Positions 26,540 to 34,968 of a stretch of DNA of 64,000 nt are shown in pieces; within the stretch, counting starts at the first letter, position 1, and the number at the start of each line of letters is the position of its first letter. This DNA comes from Sphingomonas_D zeicaulis (GTDB lineage: Bacteria; Pseudomonadota; Alphaproteobacteria; Sphingomonadales; Sphingomonadaceae): contig NZ_JBNPXQ010000002.1 in NCBI RefSeq assembly GCF_050433225.1, forward strand, positions 248,001 to 312,000, written 5' to 3'. The notes under the pieces were generated by a model that saw only the letters and a program-made list of their open reading frames with translations, was not told the DNA's origin and searched no databases. The position numbers and the translations under genes are program-made.

Positions 26540-27586
26540 TCAAATCTCCGTCAGAAGCCCCTGTTCGGTAAGGTAGCCCGTGACGAGCCGTGCCGGCGTC
26601 ACGTCGAACGCAGGGTTATAGGCGGGGGAAGCGGTAACACGCACCGTGCCGATCGCGCCATCGCCCGCCGGGCCGGCGAGCAGCGCCAGTTCATCGCCAT
26701 CGCGATCCTCGATCGGCACGACATCGCCGCTCGGCGTCGCGCGGTCGATCGTGGTGTAGGACATCGCGACATAGAAGGGCACGCCGCAATCCTGCGCCGC
26801 CAGCGCCTTCAGATAAGTGCCGATCTTGTTGCAGACATCGCCATTGGCGGTGACGCGATCGGTGCCGACGATCACCGCATCCACCTGGCCCCGTGCCATC
26901 AGCAGCCCGCCGGTATTGTCGGCGATCACCGTGTGCGGCACGCCATGATTGGCAAGCTCGAACGCGGTGAGCAGCGCGCCCTGGTTGCGCGGCCGGGTCT
27001 CATCCACCCACACATGCAGGTCGATTCCCTCGTCATGCGCGAGGTAGATCGGCGCGGTGGCGGTGCCATAGGCGACCGTCGCGAGCCAGCCGGGGTTGCA
27101 GTGGGTGAGGATGTTGAGCGGCCGGCCGGGATTGGAGGCGCTGAGCTTGCGCAGCAGATCGAGGCCATGCAGGCCGATCGCATGGTTGAGCGCGACATCT
27201 TCGTCTGCGATCGCCTCGGCGCGCGCGAAGGCGGCCCCGGCACGCGCCGCCGGCGCCAGCGGCTGGACCGCGGCCAGCACCTCGTCGAGCGCCCAACGCA
27301 GGTTGACCGCGGTGGGCCGCGTCTCGACGAGCATCGCATGCGCCGCCGCCAGCCCGTCGTCTGACGGATCCTGGTTTAGCGCCATTGCCAGCCCATAGGC
27401 GCCGGTGACGCCGATCAGCGGCGCGCCGCGCGTCCACATCTCGCGGATCGCGCGGGCGGCGTCGCCTGCGCTGCGCAGTTCGACCCACAACACTTCCCAG
27501 GGCAGTTTGCGCTGGTCGAGAATGCGGACGCCGCACCCATCGGCGGTGCGGACGATCGAGCGGATCTCGGCGCCATCGAGCTTCAT
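26540..27586 (-). CDS. mtnA: S-methyl-5-thioribose-1-phosphate isomerase
   Basis: A 348-residue methionine-salvage isomerase converting methylthioribose-1-phosphate to methylthioribulose-1-phosphate. Family blocks are TRGAPLIGVTGAYGLAMA, LTHCNPGWLATV with the catalytic cysteine, and GTDRVTANGDVCNKIGTY with the catalytic aspartate. It is related to eIF2B alpha subunits, but this combination marks MtnA. Its start overlaps the mtnC stop by 4 bp; it is last in mtnBDCA. Confidence 0.95.
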   Translation of the reverse strand: MKLDGAEIRSIVRTADGCGVRILDQRKLPWEVLWVELRSAGDAARAIREMWTRGAPLIGVTGAYGLAMALNQDPSDDGLAAAHAMLVETRPTAVNLRWALDEVLAAVQPLAPAARAGAAFARAEAIADEDVALNHAIGLHGLDLLRKLSASNPGRPLNILTHCNPGWLATVAYGTATAPIYLAHDEGIDLHVWVDETRPRNQGALLTAFELANHGVPHTVIADNTGGLLMARGQVDAVIVGTDRVTANGDVCNKIGTYLKALAAQDCGVPFYVAMSYTTIDRATPSGDVVPIEDRDGDELALLAGPAGDGAIGTVRVTASPAYNPAFDVTPARLVTGYLTEQGLLTEI

Positions 27587-28227
27587 GGTTCGATCTCCGC
27601 GAAGGATGAAACGCCGTTGCCGCCACCCGCGCGATCGACCTGGATCGCGGCCATGCCAGCGGCGCGCGCCGCGTCGATCTCGGCGGGCATGTCGGACAGG
27701 AACAGGATGTCGGCTGTGGGCAGCCCGATCGCTTCGGCGATCAGCGCATAGGATTTCGCCTCCCGCTTGGGCCCCGTGGTCGTGTCGAAATAGCCTGAGA
27801 ACAGGGGCCTAAGGTCACCCTCGACGCTGTGGCCGAAGATCAGCTTTTGCGCCGTGATCGAGCCGGAGCTGTAGACATAGAGGTCGATCCCCGCCGCCTT
27901 CCAGCGCCGCAGCCCTTCCGCCGCATCGGCATAGACATGGCCCTTGAGCGCGCCATCGGCATAGCCATCCGCCCAGATCATGCCCTGCAGCGCCTTCAGC
28001 GGCGTCTCCTTGGCGTCGATATCCATCCAGGCGGCGAGCGTCGCCAGCTTGGCGGGGATGTTCTCGCCCGGCACCTCGACGAGGATCGGCGCCACCGCCG
28101 CTTCGTTCGCCGCGACATAGCCAGCCATGCGCTCGCGCGCATAAGGGAAGAGGGTCTCGGTGACGAAGGCGATGCTGCTCGTCGTCCCCTCGATATCGGT
28201 CAGTACGGCACGCGCAGGCGTCGTCAT
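27583..28227 (-). CDS. mtnC: acireductone synthase (enolase-phosphatase)
   Basis: A 214-residue HAD-superfamily enzyme. The nucleophile motif reads LTDIEGTTSSIAFV, the DxE variant typical of MtnC. YVYSSGSITAQKLIFGH and DILFLSDMPAEIDAARAAGM supply the later HAD motifs. It enolises and dephosphorylates 2,3-diketo-5-methylthiopentyl-1-phosphate to acireductone, replacing the separate MtnW and MtnX steps. It lies directly after mtnD with no gap. Confidence 0.95.
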   Translation of the reverse strand: MTTPARAVLTDIEGTTSSIAFVTETLFPYARERMAGYVAANEAAVAPILVEVPGENIPAKLATLAAWMDIDAKETPLKALQGMIWADGYADGALKGHVYADAAEGLRRWKAAGIDLYVYSSGSITAQKLIFGHSVEGDLRPLFSGYFDTTTGPKREAKSYALIAEAIGLPTADILFLSDMPAEIDAARAAGMAAIQVDRAGGGNGVSSFAEIEP

Positions 28228-28782
28228 TCAGGCGGCCACCGGTTCGTGGCGGGGGAAGCGGTCGGCGATGTCGTCCCCGGTGAAGCTCGCCACCCAGCCT
28301 TCGGGGTTGGTGAACAGCCGGATCGCGGTGAAGCGCGGCGCCGGGCCCATGTCGAACCAGTGGCGGGTGCCGGCAGGCACCGAGATCAGGTCGTCGCGCA
28401 CGCACAGCATGTTGAACACGTGGCCGTCGGCGCGCAGCGTGAACAGCCCCTCGCCCTCGACGAAGAAGCGCACCTCATCCTCGCCATGAACATGTTCGGA
28501 CAGGAACTTGCGGCGCAGCATCGCGCGATCAGGATGGTCTGGCTTCATCCGGACGACGTCGACCGCCTGATAGCCGCCCTCCGCCTTCAGCCGCTCGATT
28601 GCGCCGGCATAGGCGGCCATCACCGCCGCATCGTCGGCATCCTCGGCCAGCGCCGCATTGGCGCGCCAGCGCTCGAAATGCACGCCGATCCCGGCCAGCG
28701 CCGCGGCGATCGCAGCGCCGTCCTCATGCACCGCGATCGGCGTGTTCGGATTGCCCTCGGCAAAGATTTCCAGACGGCTCAT
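28228..28782 (-). CDS. mtnD: acireductone dioxygenase
   Basis: A 184-residue cupin. The metal-binding motif EHVHGEDEVRFFVEG (H-x-H-x4-E) and the distal histidine in AGTRHWFDMG are intact. Depending on the metal, it converts acireductone and O2 either to the methionine precursor (Fe) or to off-pathway products (Ni). The start overlaps the mtnB stop by 4 bp, and the product is followed immediately by mtnC. Confidence 0.96.
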   Translation of the reverse strand: MSRLEIFAEGNPNTPIAVHEDGAAIAAALAGIGVHFERWRANAALAEDADDAAVMAAYAGAIERLKAEGGYQAVDVVRMKPDHPDRAMLRRKFLSEHVHGEDEVRFFVEGEGLFTLRADGHVFNMLCVRDDLISVPAGTRHWFDMGPAPRFTAIRLFTNPEGWVASFTGDDIADRFPRHEPVAA

Positions 28783-29405
28783 GCCATGCTCCTGAAAGCG
28801 CGCTCGGCGCGCTCCGCCTCGATCAGCCATTCGGTCGCCTCGACGACGCGCTCGGCCTCGGCGATGTCACGCCCCCAGCCATAAAGGCCGTGGCCGCGGA
28901 TGAAATAGGCAGGCGGATCACCCGCGGCAACCAGCAGCGGGTCGATCGCCGCCTCGATCACCGCCATGTCCTGGCTGTTGTCGACGATCGGCAGCGTCAC
29001 CTGGTGCTCGTGCGTGGCGACGCCCGGCCAGGCCTTCATCAGTTCGTGCCCGGCAACCGTCCAGCCGGTCGCGCCGGCCAGCGCACGCGTCATCCCCACG
29101 CTTGCCGGGCTGTGGCTGTGCAGCACCGCGCCGACGTCGGGAAAGCGGCGGTAGAGCATGGTGTGGAGCGCGGTTTCGGCGGATGGCTTCCTACCGTCGA
29201 GCGAGCGGCCGTCGAGGTCGACGGTCATCACGTCGTCGGTGGTCAGCCGACCCTTGTGGCGGCCGGATACGGTGATCGCGACGCGGCCGTTACCCAGCCG
29301 GATCGAATAATTGCCGCTGGTCGCGGGCGCCCAGTTGCGCGCGTCGAACGCGCGGCCGACGGCGACGATCGCCGCGCTCGCCTGCTCAAGGTCGGGAAAA
29401 GCCAT
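28779..29405 (-). CDS. mtnB: methylthioribulose-1-phosphate dehydratase
   Basis: A 208-residue class II aldolase-fold enzyme. LHSHSPASVGMTRAL with its zinc-binding histidines and YFIRGHGLYGWGRDIAEAE with another are intact. It dehydrates methylthioribulose-1-phosphate in methionine salvage. First gene of the mtnBDCA operon. No mtnK or mtnP lies beside it, so entry into the pathway from methylthioadenosine must be encoded elsewhere. No riboswitch was recognised in the 114 bases upstream. Confidence 0.95.
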   Translation of the reverse strand: MAFPDLEQASAAIVAVGRAFDARNWAPATSGNYSIRLGNGRVAITVSGRHKGRLTTDDVMTVDLDGRSLDGRKPSAETALHTMLYRRFPDVGAVLHSHSPASVGMTRALAGATGWTVAGHELMKAWPGVATHEHQVTLPIVDNSQDMAVIEAAIDPLLVAAGDPPAYFIRGHGLYGWGRDIAEAERVVEATEWLIEAERAERAFRSMA

Positions 29406-29519
29406 GTCGCCCCCTGCATAGCGGCGATGACATGACGATGACAGTGGACGCCGGCCGGTCAGCTTCTGCTAAGAGTTCGCGGGGCAAGAGGCGGCCGCGG
29501 TGCCGGAAAAAGGACAGTG

Positions 29520-30068
29520 ATGAAACGGACTCGGCTCATCCTCATCGGCGTTGCCGCGTTGCTGCTGCTTGGCGCCGTCGGCTGGTATTATGGCTCACCG
29601 ATCTGGACGCTCCGCCAGATGCAGCGCGCCGCCGATGATCGCAACGCCGCCGCGCTTTCCGCCTATGTCGATTTCCCCGCCTTCCGTTCGGCAATCGCTG
29701 CCGAGTTGACCGACGACCTGGCCGACCGTGCCGGCGGCCGCGACAGCGGGCTGGGCGCGCTGGCGGCTGCCTTTGGCGGCCCGCTGGTCGATCGCGCCGT
29801 CGATGCGCTGATCACGCCCGACGCGCTGCGCCGCGTGTTCGCCAGCGAGATGATCGTCGACGATGGCTCCGAACCGGAACCGCTGCGGATGAAGCTGGGG
29901 AAAAGCCCGCTGATCGACCGCCGCTCCCTCTCCGAATTCCGCGTCTCCCCGCGCAACCGCAAGGGCGAACTGATCTTCCGCCGCGACGGGCTCGGCTGGA
30001 AACTTGTCGGCATCGACATGCCGCGCGAAGGCGGCGCGGCGGCGGAACCGGACGCGGCGACGATCTGA
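29520..30068 (+). CDS. DUF2939-family membrane-anchored protein
   Basis: A 182-residue protein with one N-terminal membrane segment (about residues 6-24) followed by the DUF2939 pattern: YYGSPIWTLRQMQRAADDRNAAALSAYVDFPAFR, then a globular region ending in FRRDGLGWKLVGIDMP. The function of the family is unknown. The ATG follows AAGGACAG; a GTG immediately before it is also possible. It is divergent from the mtn operon and is followed by an intergenic palindrome. Confidence 0.82.
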   Translation: MKRTRLILIGVAALLLLGAVGWYYGSPIWTLRQMQRAADDRNAAALSAYVDFPAFRSAIAAELTDDLADRAGGRDSGLGALAAAFGGPLVDRAVDALITPDALRRVFASEMIVDDGSEPEPLRMKLGKSPLIDRRSLSEFRVSPRNRKGELIFRRDGLGWKLVGIDMPREGGAAAEPDAATI

Positions 30069-30115
30069 GGGGAGGCTCCGTTCCACCGATCATCAGACCA
30101 AACACCGCAACCTCC

Positions 30116-30214
30116 GTCATCCCGACCTTAAGCCGGGATCCCGCTTCTTCTTTCTTTCCAATGGAGTAGGCGAAAGAGGAAGAAGGCAGCGGGACCCCGG
30201 CTCAAGGCCGGGGC
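30116..30214. repeat. large imperfect inverted repeat, dispersed intergenic family
   Basis: The left arm (GTCATCCCGACCTTAAGCCG, then GGATCCCGCTTCTTC) and the right arm (GAAGAAGGCAGCGGGACCCC, then GGCTCAAGGCCGGGG) are imperfect inverse copies around a short centre. A half copy (GTCATCCCGGCATGA) occurs near 51370. The element lies between two convergent genes, where it may end transcription on both strands. Confidence 0.7.
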
Positions 30215-30274
30215 CACAGGGCGGGGTGAAACGCGGCGCGACCTACGACACGGCAATCACGCCGAGGTCACCCA

Positions 30275-32452
30275 TCAGAAAATCCCCAGAAACTTCTTTT
30301 CCTGCGACTTGCGCTCGCCGCCCTTGTGCTTGCCGTCCTCGCTCTTCGCCGTCGTGCCGCGGCCGACATCGTCGCGCTTCTCGCCCTTGGTCGTGCGTTG
30401 CGCGGCGGCGGTCGCGCCCGCCAGCACCGGGCCACACGCCGCGGACTTGGCATCGCCGACATCGATGAAGGCGAGCACCGCCGCCGGCGGCGTCACCACT
30501 GCGGCTAGGCCAAGACCGGCGCCCGCGCGGCCCATCAGTTCGGGGCTGAGGGGGCTGAACCCGGGTCGTGCGAAATAACCGTTGATGCCCACCGGCGATT
30601 GGCCGGCAAACAGGCTGAACTTCTTCGAATCGGCGCGGAAGGCGAGGTCCAGCGACTCGTTCTTGAAGCTGAAGCCGCCGCGGCCGAGCATCACATTCTT
30701 GTCGGTGTCGATCAGGATCGGATCGGCCGCCGCAATGCCGTCGCGCACGGTGAAGGCGACCAGACCACAATTGATCTGCACCGGCTTCTTCAGCTTGTCC
30801 TGGAACATCTTCCACACGAAGGTGCCGATATCGAGCTCGCTGAGCTGGATGTTGCGCGTCCAGAAGGTGCCGCGCGGGAGGATCACCGCGATACGGCCGT
30901 TCGAGCTGGCCAGCGAATCGCGCACGCTGTTTCCGGTGCCGGACATCTTCACCCGCGCGCTGAGCGTGCCCGTCGTGCCCGATTGCTCGACCCCGAAGCC
31001 CGCCAGCAGCACGCCCATCGGGGTGGGGGAGAGGCGGATGTCATAATCGGTGAACACCGGATTGCGCCGGGCATTGATCACGATGTCCGACGCAACCCGA
31101 CCGCGCGCCATCGTGAAGGTCAGCGGTGACAGGGTAAGCAGGCTGCGATCGAGGTCGAGCGTCAGCGCGATGTCGGAGACCGGGAAGCTTGGGGCGCGGA
31201 CCCGGCGCACCTTGTACACCACGTGCGCGTCGAAGCCGCGGATCGCCTCGATGCGCAAGGGGGCGTCGGGCAGCAGCCGCGGCGTGCCGCCCACCGTCTC
31301 GACGATGCCGGCCTCTCCCTTCGCCGCGGCGCTGGGCTCGTAGCCGATGAACGGGCCGATATCGACGATGTCGATCGTCCGCGTCGACAAGTCGGCGTCC
31401 AGGTTCAGCCGGTCGTTGGGCATGGTGATCGTCATGCGGCCCGCCAGGTCGCTCGCACCGAACAGGCCGTTGATGCGCGTGAACTTCCACGCGCCGCCAT
31501 CCTTGGTCAGGTGCGAACCGAAGCGATAGGCGCGCGTATCGGGCACGGCGATGCCGATCAGGTCGAACAGCAGGCTGAGGTTGGGGCCGCGTACGCCGAC
31601 CTTGAGGTCCGCCCCCTGGATCTCGGTCGCGCCGGGCAAGGTGCCCGAAACGGTCATCCGCGTCGGGCCGGTATTCGCCGCCAGCGCGAACTGGTTGCGG
31701 CCGCCCGCCAGCGTTTCGTTGGGGGACATCAGGCTGCCAGAAAGGTTGAAGGACTTGCCGCGCGCCACGCCGCCGCCGGTGAAGCGGATATCATTGTCGA
31801 AGCGGGTGTTGGTCGCCTTGACGGTGTCGACCTTGATGTCGGCCTGCACCTGCATCTTCGGGTCGCGATAATGGATCTGCGTGCCCGCGATCGTAGCACG
31901 TCGGATCAGCGGAATCTCCAGCGGCGCGCCCTTTGCGTTGGGATCACCGAACGTCCAGCTGTTGCGGCGGCCGGCGGCATCCCATTCGAGCGCGACGTCA
32001 CCATTGGTCAGGTCCAGCCAGTTCACCCGCTTGGTGCCGAAGATCAATGTGAAGGTGGAGATGTTGGTGTCGATCCGGTCGGCGGCGAAGAAGTTGCGCC
32101 GTCTCGCCCATTGCGGGTTGGATACGGTCAGTCCCTCGGCATAGAATTTGATGTTGATCGGGTTGAAATAGAGCTGGAAATCGCCGGCGACGCGCACCTG
32201 CCGCTCGGAAAGGCTGGTCGCCACCCGTTCGAAGGGATGCTTCAGGAAGCGGCCCTTGGTGATGTAGAGGATCGCCCAGGCCAGCACGATCAGCCCAATG
32301 ATCGTGGCCAAGATCGAGAGGATGGCGGCCACGGGCGCCGGCGGCATGCGTCGAATGGCGGCCGGCATACGGTGGCCCTTCGCGCCCGCTTTTCTTGCGG
32401 CAGCGTCCAGAGCGTCGTCGGAAACGCGCAACTGGGGATCGGCCTCGGCCAT
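30275..32452 (-). CDS. AsmA-family protein
   Basis: A 725-residue protein with one membrane segment (about residues 44-67) and a long periplasmic beta-rich part. Sequences such as VRVAGDFQLYFNPINIKFYAEGLTV and repeated short L/V-D-L strands are typical of AsmA/TamB-like proteins, thought to bridge inner and outer membrane for lipid traffic. The C-terminal 100 residues are low-complexity and basic (Lys, Gly, Glu). The start MAEADPQLR was chosen because AGGCGG precedes it; a start at 32368 is also possible. Confidence 0.82.
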   Translation of the reverse strand: MAEADPQLRVSDDALDAAARKAGAKGHRMPAAIRRMPPAPVAAILSILATIIGLIVLAWAILYITKGRFLKHPFERVATSLSERQVRVAGDFQLYFNPINIKFYAEGLTVSNPQWARRRNFFAADRIDTNISTFTLIFGTKRVNWLDLTNGDVALEWDAAGRRNSWTFGDPNAKGAPLEIPLIRRATIAGTQIHYRDPKMQVQADIKVDTVKATNTRFDNDIRFTGGGVARGKSFNLSGSLMSPNETLAGGRNQFALAANTGPTRMTVSGTLPGATEIQGADLKVGVRGPNLSLLFDLIGIAVPDTRAYRFGSHLTKDGGAWKFTRINGLFGASDLAGRMTITMPNDRLNLDADLSTRTIDIVDIGPFIGYEPSAAAKGEAGIVETVGGTPRLLPDAPLRIEAIRGFDAHVVYKVRRVRAPSFPVSDIALTLDLDRSLLTLSPLTFTMARGRVASDIVINARRNPVFTDYDIRLSPTPMGVLLAGFGVEQSGTTGTLSARVKMSGTGNSVRDSLASSNGRIAVILPRGTFWTRNIQLSELDIGTFVWKMFQDKLKKPVQINCGLVAFTVRDGIAAADPILIDTDKNVMLGRGGFSFKNESLDLAFRADSKKFSLFAGQSPVGINGYFARPGFSPLSPELMGRAGAGLGLAAVVTPPAAVLAFIDVGDAKSAACGPVLAGATAAAQRTTKGEKRDDVGRGTTAKSEDGKHKGGERKSQEKKFLGIF

Positions 32453-32522
32453 CCGCCTGAAACCAATGGGGAGGCGCCCAGGTTCCGCGGCCCGGATTCT
32501 CTGGCCGGCGCGGCGCCTTTGC

Positions 32523-33551
32523 CTAGTGCGGCATCTGCGGTGACGGTACCGCCAGCGGCACCGGCGCGAACTCCACCCGGTTCCGGCCGGCGCGCTTGGC
32601 GCGATACATCGCATCGTCGGCGGCGCGCAGCAGCAGGTCGCGCGAGGCGCCATGCATCGGATAGATCGCCACGCCCACGCTCGCGCCGATCTTCACCGTG
32701 GCGACGTTGGGCAGCAGGAACGGCTCGCTCAGCGCCTCGCACACCGCGTTGCCGATCCGCGCGATCGGCTCGACGTCGGTCAGCCCCTCGACGATCATCG
32801 CGAATTCGTCGCCGCCCAGCCGTGCCACCGCATCGGCCCGGCGCACCGTCGTCCGCAGGCGATCGGCGATCTGCTTGAGCAGTTCGTCGCCCGCGGCATG
32901 GCCATGCGTGTCGTTGACCGGCTTGAACCCGTCGATGTCGATATAGAACACTGCGATCAGCACGTTGCGCGCGCTGCCGGCCTCCAGCGCCTTCTCGAAC
33001 TTGTCGACGAAGAACAGGCGGTTGGGCAGCCCGGTCAGCGGATCGTGGATCGCCTGGTGGCGCGCCGCGGCCTCCGCCTTCTCGCGCTCGGCGATCTCGC
33101 GGTGGAGCTGCACGTTGCGCTCGGCGAGCTGGTTGGCCAGTTCCTGCTCGCGGCGCCGCGCGATCCACAGGTCGAGGAAGATCCGCACCTTCGCGGTCAG
33201 GATATAATCGTCGATCGGCTTGGCGATATAATCGACCGCGCCCGCCTGATAGCCGCGCATGCGGTGGAGGTCGGTATCATAGGCGGCGGTCAGGAAGATG
33301 ATCGGGGTGTTGTGCTGCTCGTCCCCGTCGAGGATCGAGGTCGCGACCTCATATCCGTCGATGCCGGGCATGTGGACGTCGAGCAGGATCAGCGCGAACT
33401 CATGCTCCAGGCAGGCAAGCAGCGCCTCCTCGCCATTATGCGCCTCGATGAGGTCCGCCCCCGAATGCGCGAGCAGCTTGCGCAGCGCGTGCAGGTTCGC
33501 CGGCTGATCATCCACCATGAGGATCTTGGGTCGGTCTTGCGGGGAAGTCAT
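32523..33551 (-). CDS. response regulator with diguanylate cyclase (REC-GGDEF)
   Basis: A 342-residue protein: an N-terminal receiver domain (about residues 9-125, phospho-acceptor D58 in LILLDVHMPG), a short coiled coil (about 133-165), then a GGDEF domain (about 166-330). The active-site GGDEF is intact at 246-250, and an RxxD product-inhibition site (R237-D240) precedes it by five residues. It should make cyclic di-GMP when phosphorylated. Its start overlaps the cheB stop by 4 bp, so the hybrid kinase upstream is the natural phosphodonor. Confidence 0.94.
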   Translation of the reverse strand: MTSPQDRPKILMVDDQPANLHALRKLLAHSGADLIEAHNGEEALLACLEHEFALILLDVHMPGIDGYEVATSILDGDEQHNTPIIFLTAAYDTDLHRMRGYQAGAVDYIAKPIDDYILTAKVRIFLDLWIARRREQELANQLAERNVQLHREIAEREKAEAAARHQAIHDPLTGLPNRLFFVDKFEKALEAGSARNVLIAVFYIDIDGFKPVNDTHGHAAGDELLKQIADRLRTTVRRADAVARLGGDEFAMIVEGLTDVEPIARIGNAVCEALSEPFLLPNVATVKIGASVGVAIYPMHGASRDLLLRAADDAMYRAKRAGRNRVEFAPVPLAVPSPQMPH

Positions 33552-34126
33552 GCGTTGAGGCAGATGTCGCTGACCACGCCGCCGATCTCGGCCAGCGGCA
33601 ACAGGAAATCGGCCCCCGCGACCGCAAGCGCAGCCGAAGGCATTTCCGGAGCTTCCGCTTCCTCAGGCAATTGCACGATGGAGATTCCCCGTCTCTGGCG
33701 TACCGAGCTCAGCCCCCGTGCACCATCATCGTTGGCCCCCGTCAATATGATTCCGATCAATTTTTCCCGATAAGTCCATGATGCAGACTCGAAAAGTATG
33801 TTGATCGAGGGGCGGCTGTAGCACTCCCGGGCATCGACCGAGAGCGCGAAGCGGCCGTCGGATTCGATGTGGAGATGATAGTTTCCGGGCGTCACATAGA
33901 TCGTGCCGGCTTCCGGATACTGGCGTTCGCACGCCTCGGTCACGGGCAGTGTCGAATGATGCCCCAGCAGGTCGCACAGCCCGGAGACGTCGTCCGACCG
34001 GAAATGGCACACCACCAGCACCGGCCGCGTGATCAGCGGCGAGAATTGCGCGAACACTGTCGAGAGTGCGCGGATGCCGCCGCTGGAGCAGCCGATCACG
34101 ATCGCCCCCGCCGACGGGTCAGTCAC
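33548..34126 (-). CDS. cheB: CheB-type methylesterase domain protein without receiver
   Basis: A 192-residue stand-alone CheB catalytic domain. The triad is readable as S14 (GCSSGG), H41 (VCHFRS) and D134 (TGANDDGA). There is no N-terminal receiver domain, so activity cannot be switched by phosphorylation in cis. The start is a GTG whose codon overlaps the cheR end by 8 bp; longer frames upstream run inside cheR. With CheR and a hybrid kinase but no flagellar genes nearby, it probably belongs to an alternative signalling pathway rather than classic chemotaxis. Confidence 0.9.
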   Translation of the reverse strand: MTDPSAGAIVIGCSSGGIRALSTVFAQFSPLITRPVLVVCHFRSDDVSGLCDLLGHHSTLPVTEACERQYPEAGTIYVTPGNYHLHIESDGRFALSVDARECYSRPSINILFESASWTYREKLIGIILTGANDDGARGLSSVRQRRGISIVQLPEEAEAPEMPSAALAVAGADFLLPLAEIGGVVSDICLNA

Positions 34127-34964
34127 GCCGGACCCCGGTGTTGCGGAAGATCCGCGCGCGCTTGTCGACGGGCGCCAGTTGCGGCGCGGTCGTCGTGAAC
34201 TGCAGGCTTTCCTTGGTGCCGAGGCACAGGAAACCGCCGCGCGCCAGGCTGCGGGCGAACAGGCCCACCACCTGGTCCTGAAGAACATTGTCAAAATAGA
34301 TCAGTACGTTGCGGCAGAGGATAAGCTGCGCCTCGCAGAACGGGCCATCCACCGTCAGGTTGTGATTGTGGAAATGGATGTTCCGGCGCAGCCGGTCGTC
34401 CATCTTGATGTGCTCGTAGCCGGCGTGACAATAATCGGTGAAGGTGCGGGTGCCGCCCGCCTCCAGATAGGATCGCGCATAATCGCGCGCATAGCGCAGC
34501 GGGTAGATGCCTTCCTTCGCGCGCTCGATCGCCACTGTATTGAAGTCGGTCGCGTGGATCGTCGTCCGGTCGTAGAGCCCGGCTTCCTCCAGCAGGATGG
34601 CGAGCGAATAGGTCTCCTCGCCATGCGCGCACCCCGCCTGCCAGATCACGATTCGCGGCCAGGATGCGAGCACCGGCAGCACCTCTTCCCGCAACGTCCG
34701 GAACACGAACGGGTCGCGGAACATCTCGGATACCGGCACGGAAATGCTGGCGATGATTTCGGTCAGCAGCGCCGGTTCGCGCATCATCCGTGTGGTAAGA
34801 TCGAGGATGCTGCCGCCTGACAGCGTCTCGGCGGCCTGCTTGACCCGCCGGCGCAGTGATGCCTGGGCGTAATGATGCAGATCGTAGCCGTGGCGTCGCT
34901 GGAGGGCGAGCAGGAACAGCTCGACCTCGATCGCCTCCTCGTCCAGATCGTCGGCGGCGATCAT
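34119..34964 (-). CDS. cheR: CheR-type protein-glutamate methyltransferase
   Basis: A 281-residue SAM-dependent methyltransferase. The N-terminal helical domain (about 12-75) is followed by AGCAHGEETYSLAIL, the SAM-binding motif of CheR, and LILCRNVLIYFD, the second conserved block. It methylates glutamates on chemoreceptor-like proteins; no receptor gene is present here. The ATG lies just after the stop of the hybrid kinase. The set kinase-CheR-CheB-REC-GGDEF runs as one operon. Confidence 0.92.
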   Translation of the reverse strand: MIAADDLDEEAIEVELFLLALQRRHGYDLHHYAQASLRRRVKQAAETLSGGSILDLTTRMMREPALLTEIIASISVPVSEMFRDPFVFRTLREEVLPVLASWPRIVIWQAGCAHGEETYSLAILLEEAGLYDRTTIHATDFNTVAIERAKEGIYPLRYARDYARSYLEAGGTRTFTDYCHAGYEHIKMDDRLRRNIHFHNHNLTVDGPFCEAQLILCRNVLIYFDNVLQDQVVGLFARSLARGGFLCLGTKESLQFTTTAPQLAPVDKRARIFRNTGVRRD

Positions 34965-34968
34965 CGCG

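Noticed and set aside
29406..29519. SAM riboswitch ahead of the methionine salvage operon
   Set aside because: The 114 bases between mtnB and the divergent DUF2939 gene show no helices or loops of a known SAM aptamer.
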